The notes: generated by a model from the letters alone, not told the origin. 64,000 nucleotides of DNA from Mesorhizobium sp. B4-1-4 (GCF_006439395.2 NZ_CP083950.1:5569001-5633000); one strand, 5' to 3'; shown: positions 33,772 to 43,315, numbered from the stretch's first letter. Numbers and translations are program-made.

Positions 33772-34197
33772 TCAGCCGCCGCCCTTGCCGGCGATGCTGG
33801 TGATCTTCTGGATGAATTCGTTGATCGCCCGGTCGAGCGCCGCGTTCTGCTTGTCGTCGCCGAAATCGGGCACGACGAGCGACACATGCCGTGTCTTGCG
33901 CATGCCCGCCGCGATCGACATCTTTCCCGGATGTGCCTGATGGTAGGCGGCAAGGAACTGATCGCGCTCGGCTGGGCTGAAATGGCAGACGGAAAAGATC
34001 GAAGGCAGATGCTTTGAGGGGATGGGGACCGAATAGGCCGGGCTCGAAATCTGCGTGACGAAGCTGCGGTGCTTGCCAAGCGCGTCGGCAAGGCGCTGGC
34101 GCATGCCGGACGGGCGCTGGTCGATGACCTGCGACAGGATTGTCTTGTAGGCGCGGATCGCCTCTTCGGAACCGGGTTCGGGTGTGTTGTCGACCAT
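33772..34197 (-). CDS. conserved hypothetical protein in the dha operon
   Basis: 141-aa soluble protein with no family I can name. It is helical at the start (EEAIRAYKTILSQVIDQRPSGMRQRLADAL) and has SIFSVCHFSPAERDQFLAAYHQAHPGK in the middle; no signal or membrane segment. It lies between Enzyme I and DhaK with short gaps, so it is probably co-expressed and may serve the kinase or the phosphorelay. The start ATG at 34197 is taken because the reading before it overlaps Enzyme I and looks non-coding. Confidence 0.65.
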   Translation of the reverse strand: MVDNTPEPGSEEAIRAYKTILSQVIDQRPSGMRQRLADALGKHRSFVTQISSPAYSVPIPSKHLPSIFSVCHFSPAERDQFLAAYHQAHPGKMSIAAGMRKTRHVSLVVPDFGDDKQNAALDRAINEFIQKITSIAGKGGG

Positions 34198-34208
34198 GCC
34201 AGCCGCGC

Positions 34209-35795
34209 CTAGACCGAAATGTCCGATATGGCCGCCTTGGCCATGGCGAGTTGCGCCGGCGCGACGGAAAGGTCGCGCAGGCCGGCTTCCAGCAGCGATG
34301 GGATCGACGCCGGATCGCCACCGGCATCGCCGCACAGGCTGACGGGAATGCCGTTTTCCCGTCCGAAGGCCGTGACAGAGCCGATCAGCCGCAGGACGGC
34401 AGGATGACGAACGGAATTGAGATGCGCGACCGCTGCATTGTCGCGCGCCGCCGCCATAACATATTGGGTCAGGTCGTTGGAGCCGATCGAGAAGAAGGCG
34501 ACGCCGGCAAAGGCCTCCGGCGCAATCGCCACCGACGGCACTTCGACCATGATGCCGAGCGGCGGTATCTGCTGCGTGACGCCGCGCGCGGCAAGCGCCG
34601 CCTGTTCTTCGGCGAACAAGGCAGCCGCGCGTTCATACTCCTCGGCCATGGCGATCATCGGAAACATGACCCTGAGATTGCCGTGCGGCGCGGCGCGCAG
34701 CAATGCCCTGATTTGAACACGGAATATGTCGAGCCGCGCCAGCGACAGCCTGATCCCGCGCAGGCCAAGGAACGGATTGCCTTCCTCGACGGTGAAGCCC
34801 GGCACCGGCTTGTCGCCGCCGGCATCGACGGTGCGGATCGTCACAGGTTTTTCCCCGGCCCATTCCAGCACCTTGCGGTAGGCGCGGTATTGCGTCGCCT
34901 CATCCGGCAAGGTCTTGCCGAACAGGAATTCGGTGCGCATCAGTCCGACACCGTCACAGGTCGCGATGTCGATGGCGTCGACATCGGATGGGCCGGCGAT
35001 GTTGACCTGCACGCGCACCGCCGTCCCGTCCTTGGTTACCGCCGGCCGTGCCAGGAAGGTCCGTGCCTTGCCTTCGCGAATCGTGAAGGAAGAGGACAAT
35101 TGCCGGAAGGAGGCGACCTCCGCCGGCGAGGGCGCCAGCACGATGCTGCCGTGCTCGGCGTCGAGCAGAGCGAGGCCTGCCAGATTGGCCTCCAATTGGC
35201 GCAGCCCAACCACCATCGGCACGCCGCGCGATCGCGCCAGCATGGCGACATGGCTGGCGGTGCTGCCCGCCTTCAGCGCGATGCCGCCGCCGTGCGTCCA
35301 GTCGGTTTCGAGAAAACGCGTCGGGGCGATGTCGTCGCCGAACAGGATGGCGCCCGAAGGCGCGGCGCGGCCTCCGTCCTCGGTCAGGGCACGCAGCACC
35401 TGGTCCCTGATATCGCGCAGGTCCGCGGCGCGGGCGCGGAAATAGCCCTGGTCGGAGGCTTCGTAGCTGGCGATCTCGCTATCGAGTGCCTGCCGCCAGG
35501 CCGTGTCGGCGGTCCGTCCGGAAACGATCGACGCGAAGGCCGGTTCGCTCAGCGCGTCGTCCTCCAGCATGGCGATGTGGAATTCGAGTATGCCGGCGGC
35601 ATCGCTGTCTGCGGCTTCGATCATGGCGGCAAGCCGTTTCACCGCCTTATCGATCGCGGCTGTCAGCGACGCCTTCTCTTCCGCCGCAGTGGCTTTGCTT
35701 GCGTAGACGGCCGATGGCCGGTCGAGGTCGAACAGCGGCCCCTCGGCATAGCCGGCCGAGGCGGAAATGCCTTGGAGCCTAAGCGGTGCGGGCAT
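34209..35795 (-). CDS. ptsP: PEP-protein phosphotransferase (Enzyme I)
   Basis: 528-aa Enzyme I of the PTS. The active His is in GSTASHVAMLARSRGVPMVVG; the PEP-binding C-terminal domain has RTVDAGGDKPVPG, FLGLRGIRLSLAR and IGSNDLTQYV. It takes phosphate from PEP and passes it to the HPr encoded just upstream and from there to DhaM, which phosphorylates the ADP bound to DhaL. It has no GAF domain, so it is not the nitrogen-PTS PtsP of rhizobia. It overlaps the HPr gene by 17 bases. Confidence 0.9.
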   Translation of the reverse strand: MPAPLRLQGISASAGYAEGPLFDLDRPSAVYASKATAAEEKASLTAAIDKAVKRLAAMIEAADSDAAGILEFHIAMLEDDALSEPAFASIVSGRTADTAWRQALDSEIASYEASDQGYFRARAADLRDIRDQVLRALTEDGGRAAPSGAILFGDDIAPTRFLETDWTHGGGIALKAGSTASHVAMLARSRGVPMVVGLRQLEANLAGLALLDAEHGSIVLAPSPAEVASFRQLSSSFTIREGKARTFLARPAVTKDGTAVRVQVNIAGPSDVDAIDIATCDGVGLMRTEFLFGKTLPDEATQYRAYRKVLEWAGEKPVTIRTVDAGGDKPVPGFTVEEGNPFLGLRGIRLSLARLDIFRVQIRALLRAAPHGNLRVMFPMIAMAEEYERAAALFAEEQAALAARGVTQQIPPLGIMVEVPSVAIAPEAFAGVAFFSIGSNDLTQYVMAAARDNAAVAHLNSVRHPAVLRLIGSVTAFGRENGIPVSLCGDAGGDPASIPSLLEAGLRDLSVAPAQLAMAKAAISDISV

Positions 35796-36081
35796 GGTCC
35801 GCGCCTTCGTCGAAGTCGCGCCGCACCAGATCGACCAGCGCATCGACGGCATCGATGGCGCCATCACCCCTGGCCCTGATGTGCAGCAACGTGCCCTTCG
35901 GCGCCTTGGCCGCCATCACCTTGACGATGCTCTTGGCGTCGAACCACGGCCCGTTGGCGGCAAGCGCGATCTCGACATCGGCGGCAAAGGTCTTGGCCAG
36001 CTTGGTGAACTTCACCGAAGGGCGCGCATGCAGACCCACCGCATGGGTGATCAGGACGGTCGCTTCGGCGGCTGCGGACAT
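35779..36081 (-). CDS. HPr-family phosphocarrier protein
   Basis: About 100-aa HPr. The phosphorylated His lies in HAVGLHARPSVKFTKLAKTF, the canonical N-terminal site, and KSIVKVMAAKAPKG marks the Ser-46-like region with Ser present. It is a little longer than usual at the C-terminus. Start at ATG 36081; a GTG directly after the DhaM stop (36102) would add seven residues. It relays phosphate between the adjacent Enzyme I and DhaM. Confidence 0.9.
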   Translation of the reverse strand: MSAAAEATVLITHAVGLHARPSVKFTKLAKTFAADVEIALAANGPWFDAKSIVKVMAAKAPKGTLLHIRARGDGAIDAVDALVDLVRRDFDEGADHARTA

Positions 36082-36102
36082 ATGTTCAACGTTCCTGTTC
36101 AC

Positions 36103-36492
36103 TCACGACGGCGACAATTCATGCGCCGTCGCCACCACCTCTTTCAGCGAGGCGCCGCCGGATGCCTCGGTCGCGGCCATCACCGCCCCCTCGACGATCG
36201 GTGCGTTGCAGACGACGATCTTGTGCGCACGCGGCTCGCCGATCATCTCGACCGCCATTTCACTGTTGGTCTCGGCGCCGCCGAGATCGACGAGAATGGC
36301 GACGCCGGCTTCCGACCAGGCTTTGTCGATGGCGCCCATGATCGCCTCGACATTGGTGCCGAGCCCGCCATGGCCGTTTCCGCCGCACCATGCAAGCGGC
36401 ACTTCGTCGCCCACCATCTGGCGTACCATGTCGGCCGTGCCCTCCGCGACCAGCGGCGAATGCGACACGATCACGATCCCGACATTGCTCAT
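36103..36492 (-). CDS. dhaM: DHA kinase phosphoryl-donor subunit DhaM (EIIA-Man type)
   Basis: 129-aa single-domain EIIA of the mannose family. The active His is His10 in GIVIVSHSPLVAEG, and GLGTNVEAIMGAI follows. It accepts phosphate from HPr and rephosphorylates ADP on DhaL. In Escherichia coli DhaM is fused to HPr and part of Enzyme I; here the three are separate adjacent genes. One base of overlap with dhaL. Confidence 0.92.
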   Translation of the reverse strand: MSNVGIVIVSHSPLVAEGTADMVRQMVGDEVPLAWCGGNGHGGLGTNVEAIMGAIDKAWSEAGVAILVDLGGAETNSEMAVEMIGEPRAHKIVVCNAPIVEGAVMAATEASGGASLKEVVATAHELSPS

Positions 36493-37094
36493 CAGGCAAC
36501 CTCCCCGATGGTTTCCGCCACCGTACGCACCAGCAGCGCGGTCGAGCGCGCGCCGGCATCCATATGGCCGATCGAGCGGTCGCCGAGGAACGAGGCGCGG
36601 CCGCGCAACGCTTTCATAGGTACGGTCGCCTTGGCGGCGATGTCGGCGATGTCGGCTATTTCCGCCGCCGTCTTTCCCTCGGCCAAGGCCTGATGCACCG
36701 GCTGCAGCACATCGAGCATGGTTTTCTGGCCAACTTGAGATTTGCCGCGCGCGGCCACCGCCTCGATCGCCTTGCCGAAGGCCACCGTCAAATTGGCGCG
36801 ATCGGAGTCGGCCGAAATCTCCTTGCCGAGCGCCATGAACAATGTGCCGAAGAGCGGGCCGGAGGCCCCGCCCACTGTCATCACCAGCTTGGTGCCGATC
36901 GCCTTCAGCGCGTCGGGCAGCGGCTTGGCCGCGAACACATCGGCCTCGGCCCGCACGGCCTCGAAGCCGCGTTTCATATTCAGCCCGTGGTCGCCGTCGC
37001 CGATCGCCTGGTCGAGCGCCGTCAATTCCTCGGCGTGGGCGGCAATCGCATCCGCGGCGGCCGCGACCAGCCTGGCAAGGTTCAATGCCGTCAT
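36492..37094 (-). CDS. dhaL: DHA kinase ADP-binding subunit DhaL
   Basis: 200-aa helical subunit that holds ADP as a cofactor and transfers phosphate to the substrate on DhaK. The Mg-ADP loop LDQAIGDGDHGLNM is near residues 29-42, and GGASGPLFGTLFMALG follows. ATG at 37094 places the motif where the family has it; an ATG at 37163 is also open. Part of the PEP-dependent set with DhaK and DhaM. Confidence 0.9.
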   Translation of the reverse strand: MTALNLARLVAAAADAIAAHAEELTALDQAIGDGDHGLNMKRGFEAVRAEADVFAAKPLPDALKAIGTKLVMTVGGASGPLFGTLFMALGKEISADSDRANLTVAFGKAIEAVAARGKSQVGQKTMLDVLQPVHQALAEGKTAAEIADIADIAAKATVPMKALRGRASFLGDRSIGHMDAGARSTALLVRTVAETIGEVA

Positions 37095-37166
37095 ATCGGC
37101 CAAATTCCCGGTTTGCGCCTTGCCCGCAGTAGCGAAAGAACGGTCATTCGACAACTGGAGCATGCA

Positions 37167-38810
37167 TCAGGCCGTGACAAGCAGCGTGGCGGCGGCCGCG
37201 AACGCCTCGGCCACGGCCTGAGCGCCGGGGTCGACCACGCCTTGCAACTTGGTCCCGATATAGGCGGACCGTCCGGCCTTCGCCTTTTCCATGGCCGCCG
37301 TGGCCTCGGCACCGCGCCGGGCCGCTGCCGCCGCGCTTCCAAGCCCGCTGCCGTCGAGCGCCTTGAGCGCCGGCTCCAGGGCATCGACCATGGTGCGGTC
37401 GCCCGGTTTGGCGCCGCCATAGAAGCTCATCCGCTCGAGCCCGGCAAGCAGCGCCTTGGCTATGTCAGCGCCGCCTTCGAGGGCCTGCGCCACCGCCGTG
37501 AAGAAGATCGACAGCAGCACGCCGCTGGAGCCGCCCATCGATGCGCTCAAAATGTCGCCCACCGCGCCGAGCGTCGCCGCGGGGTTGGCGAGCGGCAGCC
37601 TATCAAGCCGCTCAAGCACACTGCGCGCGCCGGTCGCCACGGTCGAGCCGGTGTCGCCGTCGCCCGCCTTGGCATCCAGCCCGTTCAATGTCGCTTCGAG
37701 CGAGATCAGCCTTTCGCAGACCGCAACGATCAGGCGCTTTGTGCCGGCGTCCTGGCTGGGCAGGTGCGTCGCACTCTGTCCGGATGCTTTCGCCATCGGC
37801 ACGACAGCAGGTGCGGCGACCGGCTTTGCCGGCATCCAGGCGTGCGGGCCTACCGACGCCAGCAGGGCGGCCTCGCGGGCCGCGTCAAGCCGTATCAGCG
37901 ACAGCGAGAAGCCGTTCATGTTGAGGGCCGTCATCAGCGGGCCGGGGCCGATTGCCAGCTTGATGGACTTACCGAGCGGCGAGGCAAGCACCGCATTGGC
38001 GATCAGCGACATTTCAAGCGGCGGCACCGAGCCGAGATTGTTGATCAGCAAGGCATGGGGAGCACTGGGGTCGAGCCGCGCCGCGAGGGGCTCCGCCATG
38101 ATTGCCACCAGCCTGTCGGCGCTCTGCACCGCGATGCGTTCGACACCCGGCTCGCCATGGATGCCGAGACCGAGCTCGCCGTCGTTTTCGCCGAACCTGT
38201 CTTCATGCGGTTGACCGGGGATGGAGCAGGACGACAGCGACATGCCGAGCGAGACGATGTCCTTCGCGGCCGCGCGTGCCGCTGCCGCGATCGCAGCCAG
38301 ATCATGGCCGGCCTCCGACAGATGGCCCGAAATCTTGTGCACGAACAGCGTGCCGGCGACGCCGCGCGGCTGGGCGATGTCGGGCAGCGCGATATCGTCG
38401 GCGACGATCACCATCTCGACGGCAAAACCTTCGGCGCGCGCCTTCTCGGCGGCCAGGCCGAAATTGAGACGGTCGCCGGTATAGTTCTTGACGATCAGCA
38501 GGCAGCCGGCCGGGCCGGTGACTGCGCGGATGGCCGCCAGCACCGCTTCAACGCTCGGCGAGGCAAAGATCTCGCCCGAGACCGCGGCCGTCAGCATGCC
38601 CTTGCCGACAAAGCCGGCGTGCGATGGCTCGTGTCCGGCACCGCCGCCGGAGATGACGCTGACCTTCGTCTTGTCCCAGCCGGCGCGCAGGACGACTTTG
38701 ATCTCGGGGTAGCCGTCGAGGCGTGCGAGGTCGCCCGAGCCGATGGTACGCAACAGGCCGTCCAGCGCCTCGGTGACGATCGTTTCCCTGCGGTTGAAAA
38801 AGTGCTTCAT
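37167..38810 (-). CDS. ATP-type dihydroxyacetone/erythrulose kinase (DhaK-DhaL fusion)
   Basis: 547-aa single-chain kinase. The DhaK domain comes first (GGGAGHEPSHAGFVG near 65-79; GLGIHGEPG with the substrate-binding His) and then, after a linker rich in Ala and Pro, the DhaL domain with LDAKAGDGDTGSTV. Fused enzymes normally use ATP and act on dihydroxyacetone, erythrulose or similar ketoses. Its presence in the same operon as a PEP-dependent set suggests two different substrates or two steps. Starts 72 bases after the ABC ATPase. Confidence 0.9.
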   Translation of the reverse strand: MKHFFNRRETIVTEALDGLLRTIGSGDLARLDGYPEIKVVLRAGWDKTKVSVISGGGAGHEPSHAGFVGKGMLTAAVSGEIFASPSVEAVLAAIRAVTGPAGCLLIVKNYTGDRLNFGLAAEKARAEGFAVEMVIVADDIALPDIAQPRGVAGTLFVHKISGHLSEAGHDLAAIAAAARAAAKDIVSLGMSLSSCSIPGQPHEDRFGENDGELGLGIHGEPGVERIAVQSADRLVAIMAEPLAARLDPSAPHALLINNLGSVPPLEMSLIANAVLASPLGKSIKLAIGPGPLMTALNMNGFSLSLIRLDAAREAALLASVGPHAWMPAKPVAAPAVVPMAKASGQSATHLPSQDAGTKRLIVAVCERLISLEATLNGLDAKAGDGDTGSTVATGARSVLERLDRLPLANPAATLGAVGDILSASMGGSSGVLLSIFFTAVAQALEGGADIAKALLAGLERMSFYGGAKPGDRTMVDALEPALKALDGSGLGSAAAAARRGAEATAAMEKAKAGRSAYIGTKLQGVVDPGAQAVAEAFAAAATLLVTA

Positions 38811-38882
38811 CGAATTCGTCCCGTATTCGCAATCGTCCATCGGAAGCCGGCGTCGACCCTTGGCGGGGACGCTCGAAACCGT

Positions 38883-39896
38883 TCACATCAACCTTTGTCC
38901 ATCCGCGCCGAAATAGAGCGGCGAGCGGTAGCGGATCACCACCCTGTCGCCTTGGGCCAGATCGGTGTCTGGATCTGTCAGCGTCACCAGCTTCTTCGGC
39001 CCCACCGTCACATGCAGATGGTTCTGGTCGCCGAGATGCTCGACCCAGTCGACGACGCCGTCGGCATGGCCATTCACGGCCTTTTCAATCGCCAGATGCT
39101 CGGTGCGTGCGCCGATCGTCTTGGCGCCCGCCGGCGCGCCGCCGTCGGGCAACAGCCCCATGGGCAAAAGGTTGATCGCCGGCTGGCCGAGTCGTGCCGC
39201 GACATGCAGGTTAGCCGGCTCCGAATAGATCGTCCTTGGCGAACCGATCTGCACCAGCACGCCGTCGGCGAGGATGCCGATGCGGTCGGCCATCGTCATC
39301 GCCTCGATCTGGTCGTGGGTGACGTAGAGCATGGTGGCGCCGAGTTCGGACTGGATGCGCTTCAATTCGAGCCGCAGGTCCGCCCGCAGCTTGGCGTCGA
39401 GCGACGAAAGCGGCTCGTCCATGAGGTAGATGGCCGGCTTGCGCACCAGCGCGCGGCCGATGGCGACGCGCTGCATTTCACCGCCCGACAATTTGGTCGA
39501 GCGGTTGGCGAGCTTGTGATGGATGCGCACCATCTTCGCCACCTCCTCGACCCGCCGGCGTATCTGGTCTTCCGGCATTTTCCGCGCCGGCGAGCGCAGC
39601 GGGAAGGCAAGATTGTCGAACACCGACAGATGCGGATAGAGCGAATATTGCTGGAAGACGAAAGCCGTGTCGCGCTCGGCCGGCGACAGCGTCGTGGCCT
39701 CGTGGCCGCCGATCTCGATCGTGCCGGCATCCGGCCGTTCCAGCCCCGCGATAAGCCGCAGCGTCGTCGTCTTGCCGGCTCCGGTCGGCCCGAGCAGCAC
39801 GACGAATTCGCCGTCTGATATATCCAGGCCGAGACCGTTGACGGCGACATGCTCGCCGAAACTCTTGGTCACGTTCTTGACGCGCACATCAGCCAT
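38883..39896 (-). CDS. carbohydrate ABC transporter ATPase (1)
   Basis: 337-aa ATPase of the MalK/UgpC type. Walker A GPTGAGKTT, Q-loop VFQQYSLYPHL, signature LSGGEMQR and Walker B PAIYLMDEPLSSLD are all present. The C-terminal OB-like regulatory domain (about 240-337) is present but ends short. It overlaps the second ATPase by 8 bases. The importer needs two ATPase subunits, here probably a heterodimer. Confidence 0.9.
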   Translation of the reverse strand: MADVRVKNVTKSFGEHVAVNGLGLDISDGEFVVLLGPTGAGKTTTLRLIAGLERPDAGTIEIGGHEATTLSPAERDTAFVFQQYSLYPHLSVFDNLAFPLRSPARKMPEDQIRRRVEEVAKMVRIHHKLANRSTKLSGGEMQRVAIGRALVRKPAIYLMDEPLSSLDAKLRADLRLELKRIQSELGATMLYVTHDQIEAMTMADRIGILADGVLVQIGSPRTIYSEPANLHVAARLGQPAINLLPMGLLPDGGAPAGAKTIGARTEHLAIEKAVNGHADGVVDWVEHLGDQNHLHVTVGPKKLVTLTDPDTDLAQGDRVVIRYRSPLYFGADGQRLM

Positions 39897-41001
39897 GCTG
39901 CGCTCTCCCTTGAGAGGCGGTGTCGTGGATCGCCGTCTTCACGGCGCGGCCGGAGCCCTTGTCGAACAGCGACAGCCGCGCGCTGTTCAGGGCCAGGCCG
40001 ACATGATCGCCCGCATTCAGCCGGATTTCGGCCGGCACCCGCGCCTTGATGATGCCGTCCGCCGTCTCCACGGCGACGATCTGCGTGGTGCCGAGATATT
40101 CGGTGCCGTAGATGGCGCCGCGCAGCTTCGAGGCGTCGTCGAAGCGGATGTGCTCCGGCCGGATGCCAAGCGCCATGTCGGCCGGGGCGATATCCTCGCG
40201 CACCTCCGGTACCGCGACCTTTGCGCCTTGCACGACAATTTCCTTCGCGCCCTTGGCAAGCCCGCCGCCGAAGCCCAAGAAGTTCATCGGCGGGGAGCCG
40301 ATGAAGTCGGCGACGAACATGGTCGCCGGCCGGTCGTAGATTTCGCGTGGGCTCCCGAACTGTTCGATGACGCCATGGTTCATCACAGCGATCTTGTCGG
40401 CCATCGACATCGCTTCCATCTGGTCGTGCGTGACATAGACCGTCGTGGCGTGGATGCGGTTGTGCAGTTCGCGCAGTTCATGCACCATCAGGTCGCGGAA
40501 TTCGGTGTCGAGCGTGCCCAGCGGCTCGTCCATCAGGAAGCACTTTGGCCGCCGCACGATGGCGCGGCCGAGCGCCACGCGCTGGCGGTCGCCGCCGGCA
40601 AGACCCGAGACGGATTTGTTGAGCAGATGGTCGATGCGCAGCAGCTTCGCCGTCTCCTCGACCCTTGTGCGGATTTCGGCCGAGGGCATGCCTTGCGCCA
40701 AGAGCGGGAAGCCGATGTTATTGCGCACATTCATGTGCGGATAGAGCGCGAACAGCTGGAAGACGAAGGCGATGTCGCGCTCGCGTGCCCTGAGCATGGT
40801 GACGTCCTCGCCGTCGAGCAGGATCTGGCCGCCGGTCGGCAGTTCCAGCCCTGCTATCATGCGCAGCGTCGTCGTCTTGCCGCAGCCGGACGGCCCGAGC
40901 ATGACGAAGAACTCGCCATCCTCGACGACGAAGTTGGAATCCTGCACGGCGACGAAGTCGCCGAAAGCCTTCCTCAGGTGTTGGACGCGGATCTCGGCCA
41001 T
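39889..41001 (-). CDS. carbohydrate ABC transporter ATPase (2)
   Basis: 370-aa MalK-type ATPase with Walker A GPSGCGKTT, VFQLFALYPHM, an altered signature LAGGDRQR and Walker B FLMDEPLGTLD. The signature departs from the LSGGQ consensus (Ala for Ser, Asp for Gln), so its site may be weaker than that of its partner, as in asymmetric heterodimers. Start at 41001 follows the small membrane protein by two bases. Typical OB-fold C-terminal domain. Confidence 0.9.
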   Translation of the reverse strand: MAEIRVQHLRKAFGDFVAVQDSNFVVEDGEFFVMLGPSGCGKTTTLRMIAGLELPTGGQILLDGEDVTMLRARERDIAFVFQLFALYPHMNVRNNIGFPLLAQGMPSAEIRTRVEETAKLLRIDHLLNKSVSGLAGGDRQRVALGRAIVRRPKCFLMDEPLGTLDTEFRDLMVHELRELHNRIHATTVYVTHDQMEAMSMADKIAVMNHGVIEQFGSPREIYDRPATMFVADFIGSPPMNFLGFGGGLAKGAKEIVVQGAKVAVPEVREDIAPADMALGIRPEHIRFDDASKLRGAIYGTEYLGTTQIVAVETADGIIKARVPAEIRLNAGDHVGLALNSARLSLFDKGSGRAVKTAIHDTASQGRAQHG

Positions 41002-41003
41002 GA

Positions 41004-41210
41004 TTATTCCGGGAATTTCGAGACGACGATGAACATCACGGTGCCAGCAAGCATGGTGATGAAGGAATAGGTGTAGAGCGACAGCGCGAAGGGCTGGAAC
41101 AGCATCAGGAAGCCGATAGCGATGAGCGCCGTGGCGACGTTTTCCATCACGCCGCGCCTGGCCCAGCGCGGCCAGCGCGATTTGCGTTTTGCGGATTGGG
41201 TCATGCTCAT
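41004..41210 (-). CDS. small membrane protein of the ABC operon
   Basis: 68-aa protein: a basic N-terminus (SAKRKSRWPRWARRG) and two adjacent hydrophobic segments (about 23-42 and 45-63). It overlaps the upstream permease by 4 bases and ends two bases before the ATPase, so it is an integral part of the operon. Its role, perhaps permease assembly or stability, is not known; I do not recognise a named family. Confidence 0.7.
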   Translation of the reverse strand: MSMTQSAKRKSRWPRWARRGVMENVATALIAIGFLMLFQPFALSLYTYSFITMLAGTVMFIVVSKFPE

Positions 41211-42157
41211 TTGCGCACCGCGCCGAAGGTGATGCCGCGCAGCAATTGCTTGCGAAGCAGGATGGTGAAAACCAGGATCGGCACCAGGAAGATCGTCGTG
41301 CCCGCCGCAACCGCCGGCCAGTCCTGGCCGCCTTCGCCGATGATGGTCGGGATGAAGGGCGGCGCGGTCTGTGCCGTGCCGGAGGTGAGCAGCGCCGCGA
41401 ACGCATACTCGTTCCAGGCGAAGATCAGGCAGAAGATCGCGGTGGCCGCAATGCCGGTGGTCGCCTGCGGCAGCACGGTGCGCCAGAAGGCCTGCAGCCG
41501 CGTATAGCCGTCGATCATCGCCGCTTCTTCATATTCGCGCGGGATCTCGTCGATGAAGCCTTTCAGCAGCCACACCGCCAGCGAGACGTTGACCGCCGTG
41601 TAGAGCAGGATCATGCCGAGCGCGGTGTCCGACAGGCCGAGCTCGCGATACATCAGGTAGATCGGGATGGCGACGGCGATCGGCGGCATGAAGCGCGTCG
41701 ACAGGATGAAGAACAGGAGGTCGTCGGCAAGCGGCACCTTGAAGCGTGAGAAACCATAGGCCGACAGCGTGCCGAGAAAGACAGCACAGAAGGTCGACCC
41801 GAAGGCGATGACCAGCGAATTGACGAAGCGCGGCAGGAAATTCGACGGGCCGGCGATCACCATATTGCGCTTGCGCACCGTCTCGTCGCAGAAGCCGGTC
41901 GCCGGTCCCAGCGAGTTGATGTATTCGGGCGTCTGCCTTGTCCGCGTGGTGAACAGGTTGCAGTAGCCTTCGATGCTCGGCTGGAACACGATCTTGGGCG
42001 GATAGGCGATCGAATCCGGCGGCGTCTTGAAGCTGGTGGCGAAGATCCACAGCAGCGGCACGATCGAGATCAGCGCGTAGGCGATGATGATCGCGCCTGC
42101 GATGCGCTTCGAACCTGCCGAGGGCGCGACGACCGAGTGGGCTGTGGTCAGGCTCAT
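41207..42157 (-). CDS. carbohydrate ABC transporter permease (MalG-type)
   Basis: 316-aa inner-membrane permease with six predicted segments and the EAA loop EYEEAAMIDGYTRLQAFWRTVLP (split: EYEEAAMIDG then TRLQAF). It pairs with the MalF-type permease immediately upstream (ATGA overlap). A soluble insert after segment 1 (about residues 50-95) is longer than usual. Confidence 0.9.
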   Translation of the reverse strand: MSLTTAHSVVAPSAGSKRIAGAIIIAYALISIVPLLWIFATSFKTPPDSIAYPPKIVFQPSIEGYCNLFTTRTRQTPEYINSLGPATGFCDETVRKRNMVIAGPSNFLPRFVNSLVIAFGSTFCAVFLGTLSAYGFSRFKVPLADDLLFFILSTRFMPPIAVAIPIYLMYRELGLSDTALGMILLYTAVNVSLAVWLLKGFIDEIPREYEEAAMIDGYTRLQAFWRTVLPQATTGIAATAIFCLIFAWNEYAFAALLTSGTAQTAPPFIPTIIGEGGQDWPAVAAGTTIFLVPILVFTILLRKQLLRGITFGAVRK

Positions 42158-43101
42158 CTCTGCTTCACCTTGTTGAGCGCCTTGACGTAGATGTTGGCGA
42201 GGCCGAACACCGCGACGAACAGGATGATGGCGAAGGCCGAGGAATAACCCGTTCGCCAGCTCTCGAAGGCCTGCCGCTTTAGCGTGATCGAGGCGACCTC
42301 GGTGGTCGAGCCCGGGCCGCCGCCGGTGAGCAGGTTGACCATGTCGAACATCTTGAAGTTCTCGATGCCGCGAAACAGCACCGCCAGCATGATGAAGGGC
42401 AGCGCGATAGGCAGCGTGATCGACCAGAACTGGCGCCAGTTGGAGGCGCGGTCGACCTCGGCCGCCTCATAAATGTATTCGGGGATCGAACGCAGGCCCG
42501 CGAGACAGATCAGCATCACGTAGGGCGTCCACATCCAGGTGTCGACGATGATGATCGACCATGGCGCCAGCGACACATTGGAGAGCATCTGGATGCTTGT
42601 CGGTGGAATGCCGCTGACGAACGCGATGACATAGGAGAACAGGCCGATCTGCGGCTCATAGAGGAAGCGCCAGAAATTGCCCACCACCGCCGGAGACAGC
42701 ATCATCGGCACCAGGATCAGCGTCGTCCAGAAGGCGTGGCCGCGGAACTTGCGGTCGATCAGCCAGGCCAGCGTGAAGCCGATCAGCGTCTGCAGCAGGA
42801 TGGTCCAGAACACGAAATGCGCTGTCGTCTGCATCGCGATCCAGACGTCCCGGTCGCCGAGGATGCGCTGGTAGTTGGCAAAACCGAGATTCTTCACCAC
42901 CTCGTTCGGCCGGTTGGCGCGGTAATTGGTGAACGAGAGATAGATCGCCCAGAACAGCGGGAAGATGTTGATGGCGAGCAGCAACAGGATCGTCGGCGAG
43001 ATGAACAGCCAGGCGAGGCCCTTGTCGCTGATGCCCCGGACCTTGCGCGCCAACGGTTCCGGGGTCGCCCGGGCAACGGTCTCCGCGGTCCGATTGAGCA
43101 T
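42154..43101 (-). CDS. carbohydrate ABC transporter permease (MalF-type)
   Basis: 315-aa permease with about six membrane segments and the EAA motif YIYEAAEVDRASNWRQF. AGGA precedes the ATG at 43101. It forms the channel with the MalG-type permease. About 210 bases carrying a RIME-like repeat separate it from the binding-protein gene. Confidence 0.9.
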   Translation of the reverse strand: MLNRTAETVARATPEPLARKVRGISDKGLAWLFISPTILLLLAINIFPLFWAIYLSFTNYRANRPNEVVKNLGFANYQRILGDRDVWIAMQTTAHFVFWTILLQTLIGFTLAWLIDRKFRGHAFWTTLILVPMMLSPAVVGNFWRFLYEPQIGLFSYVIAFVSGIPPTSIQMLSNVSLAPWSIIIVDTWMWTPYVMLICLAGLRSIPEYIYEAAEVDRASNWRQFWSITLPIALPFIMLAVLFRGIENFKMFDMVNLLTGGGPGSTTEVASITLKRQAFESWRTGYSSAFAIILFVAVFGLANIYVKALNKVKQR

Positions 43102-43185
43102 GGTCAGTCCTGCTTCGGTCACTTGGGCGTCTCTGTGATGGAATTTATCTGAACCGCGTCTCGTGCCAAGAGCGGCACGGGACCA

Positions 43186-43300
43186 CGAGCATAATGGCGA
43201 AAAGTGTGAAGCGGTCTTGGAACGACATCATGCTCTCTCTTTAGGCCTGGAGGCGGATGATTTCTGGTCTATTCGACCTGAAATCATCCGGCCCTGGGCG
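43186..43300. repeat. RIME-like palindromic repeat
   Basis: GAGCATAATGGCGAAAAGTG ... CATCATGCTC followed by a second stem, GGATGATTTCTGGTC / GACCTGAAATCATCC. A two-hairpin element typical of Mesorhizobium intergenic DNA; between binding-protein and permease genes it may cap the abundant upstream mRNA. Confidence 0.75.
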
Positions 43301-43315
43301 TAGCTCGGGAGGAGC

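Noticed and set aside
34209..35795. Annotation as nitrogen-PTS Enzyme I (PtsP with GAF domain)
   Set aside because: No N-terminal GAF domain is present and the gene is embedded with HPr, DhaM, DhaL and DhaK.
36390..39818. 1142-aa open frame on the plus strand
   Set aside because: It is antisense to dhaM, dhaL, DhaKL and an ABC ATPase, all with clear motifs. Its composition (Arg, Gly, His, Gln) is that of reverse-strand GC-rich coding DNA.
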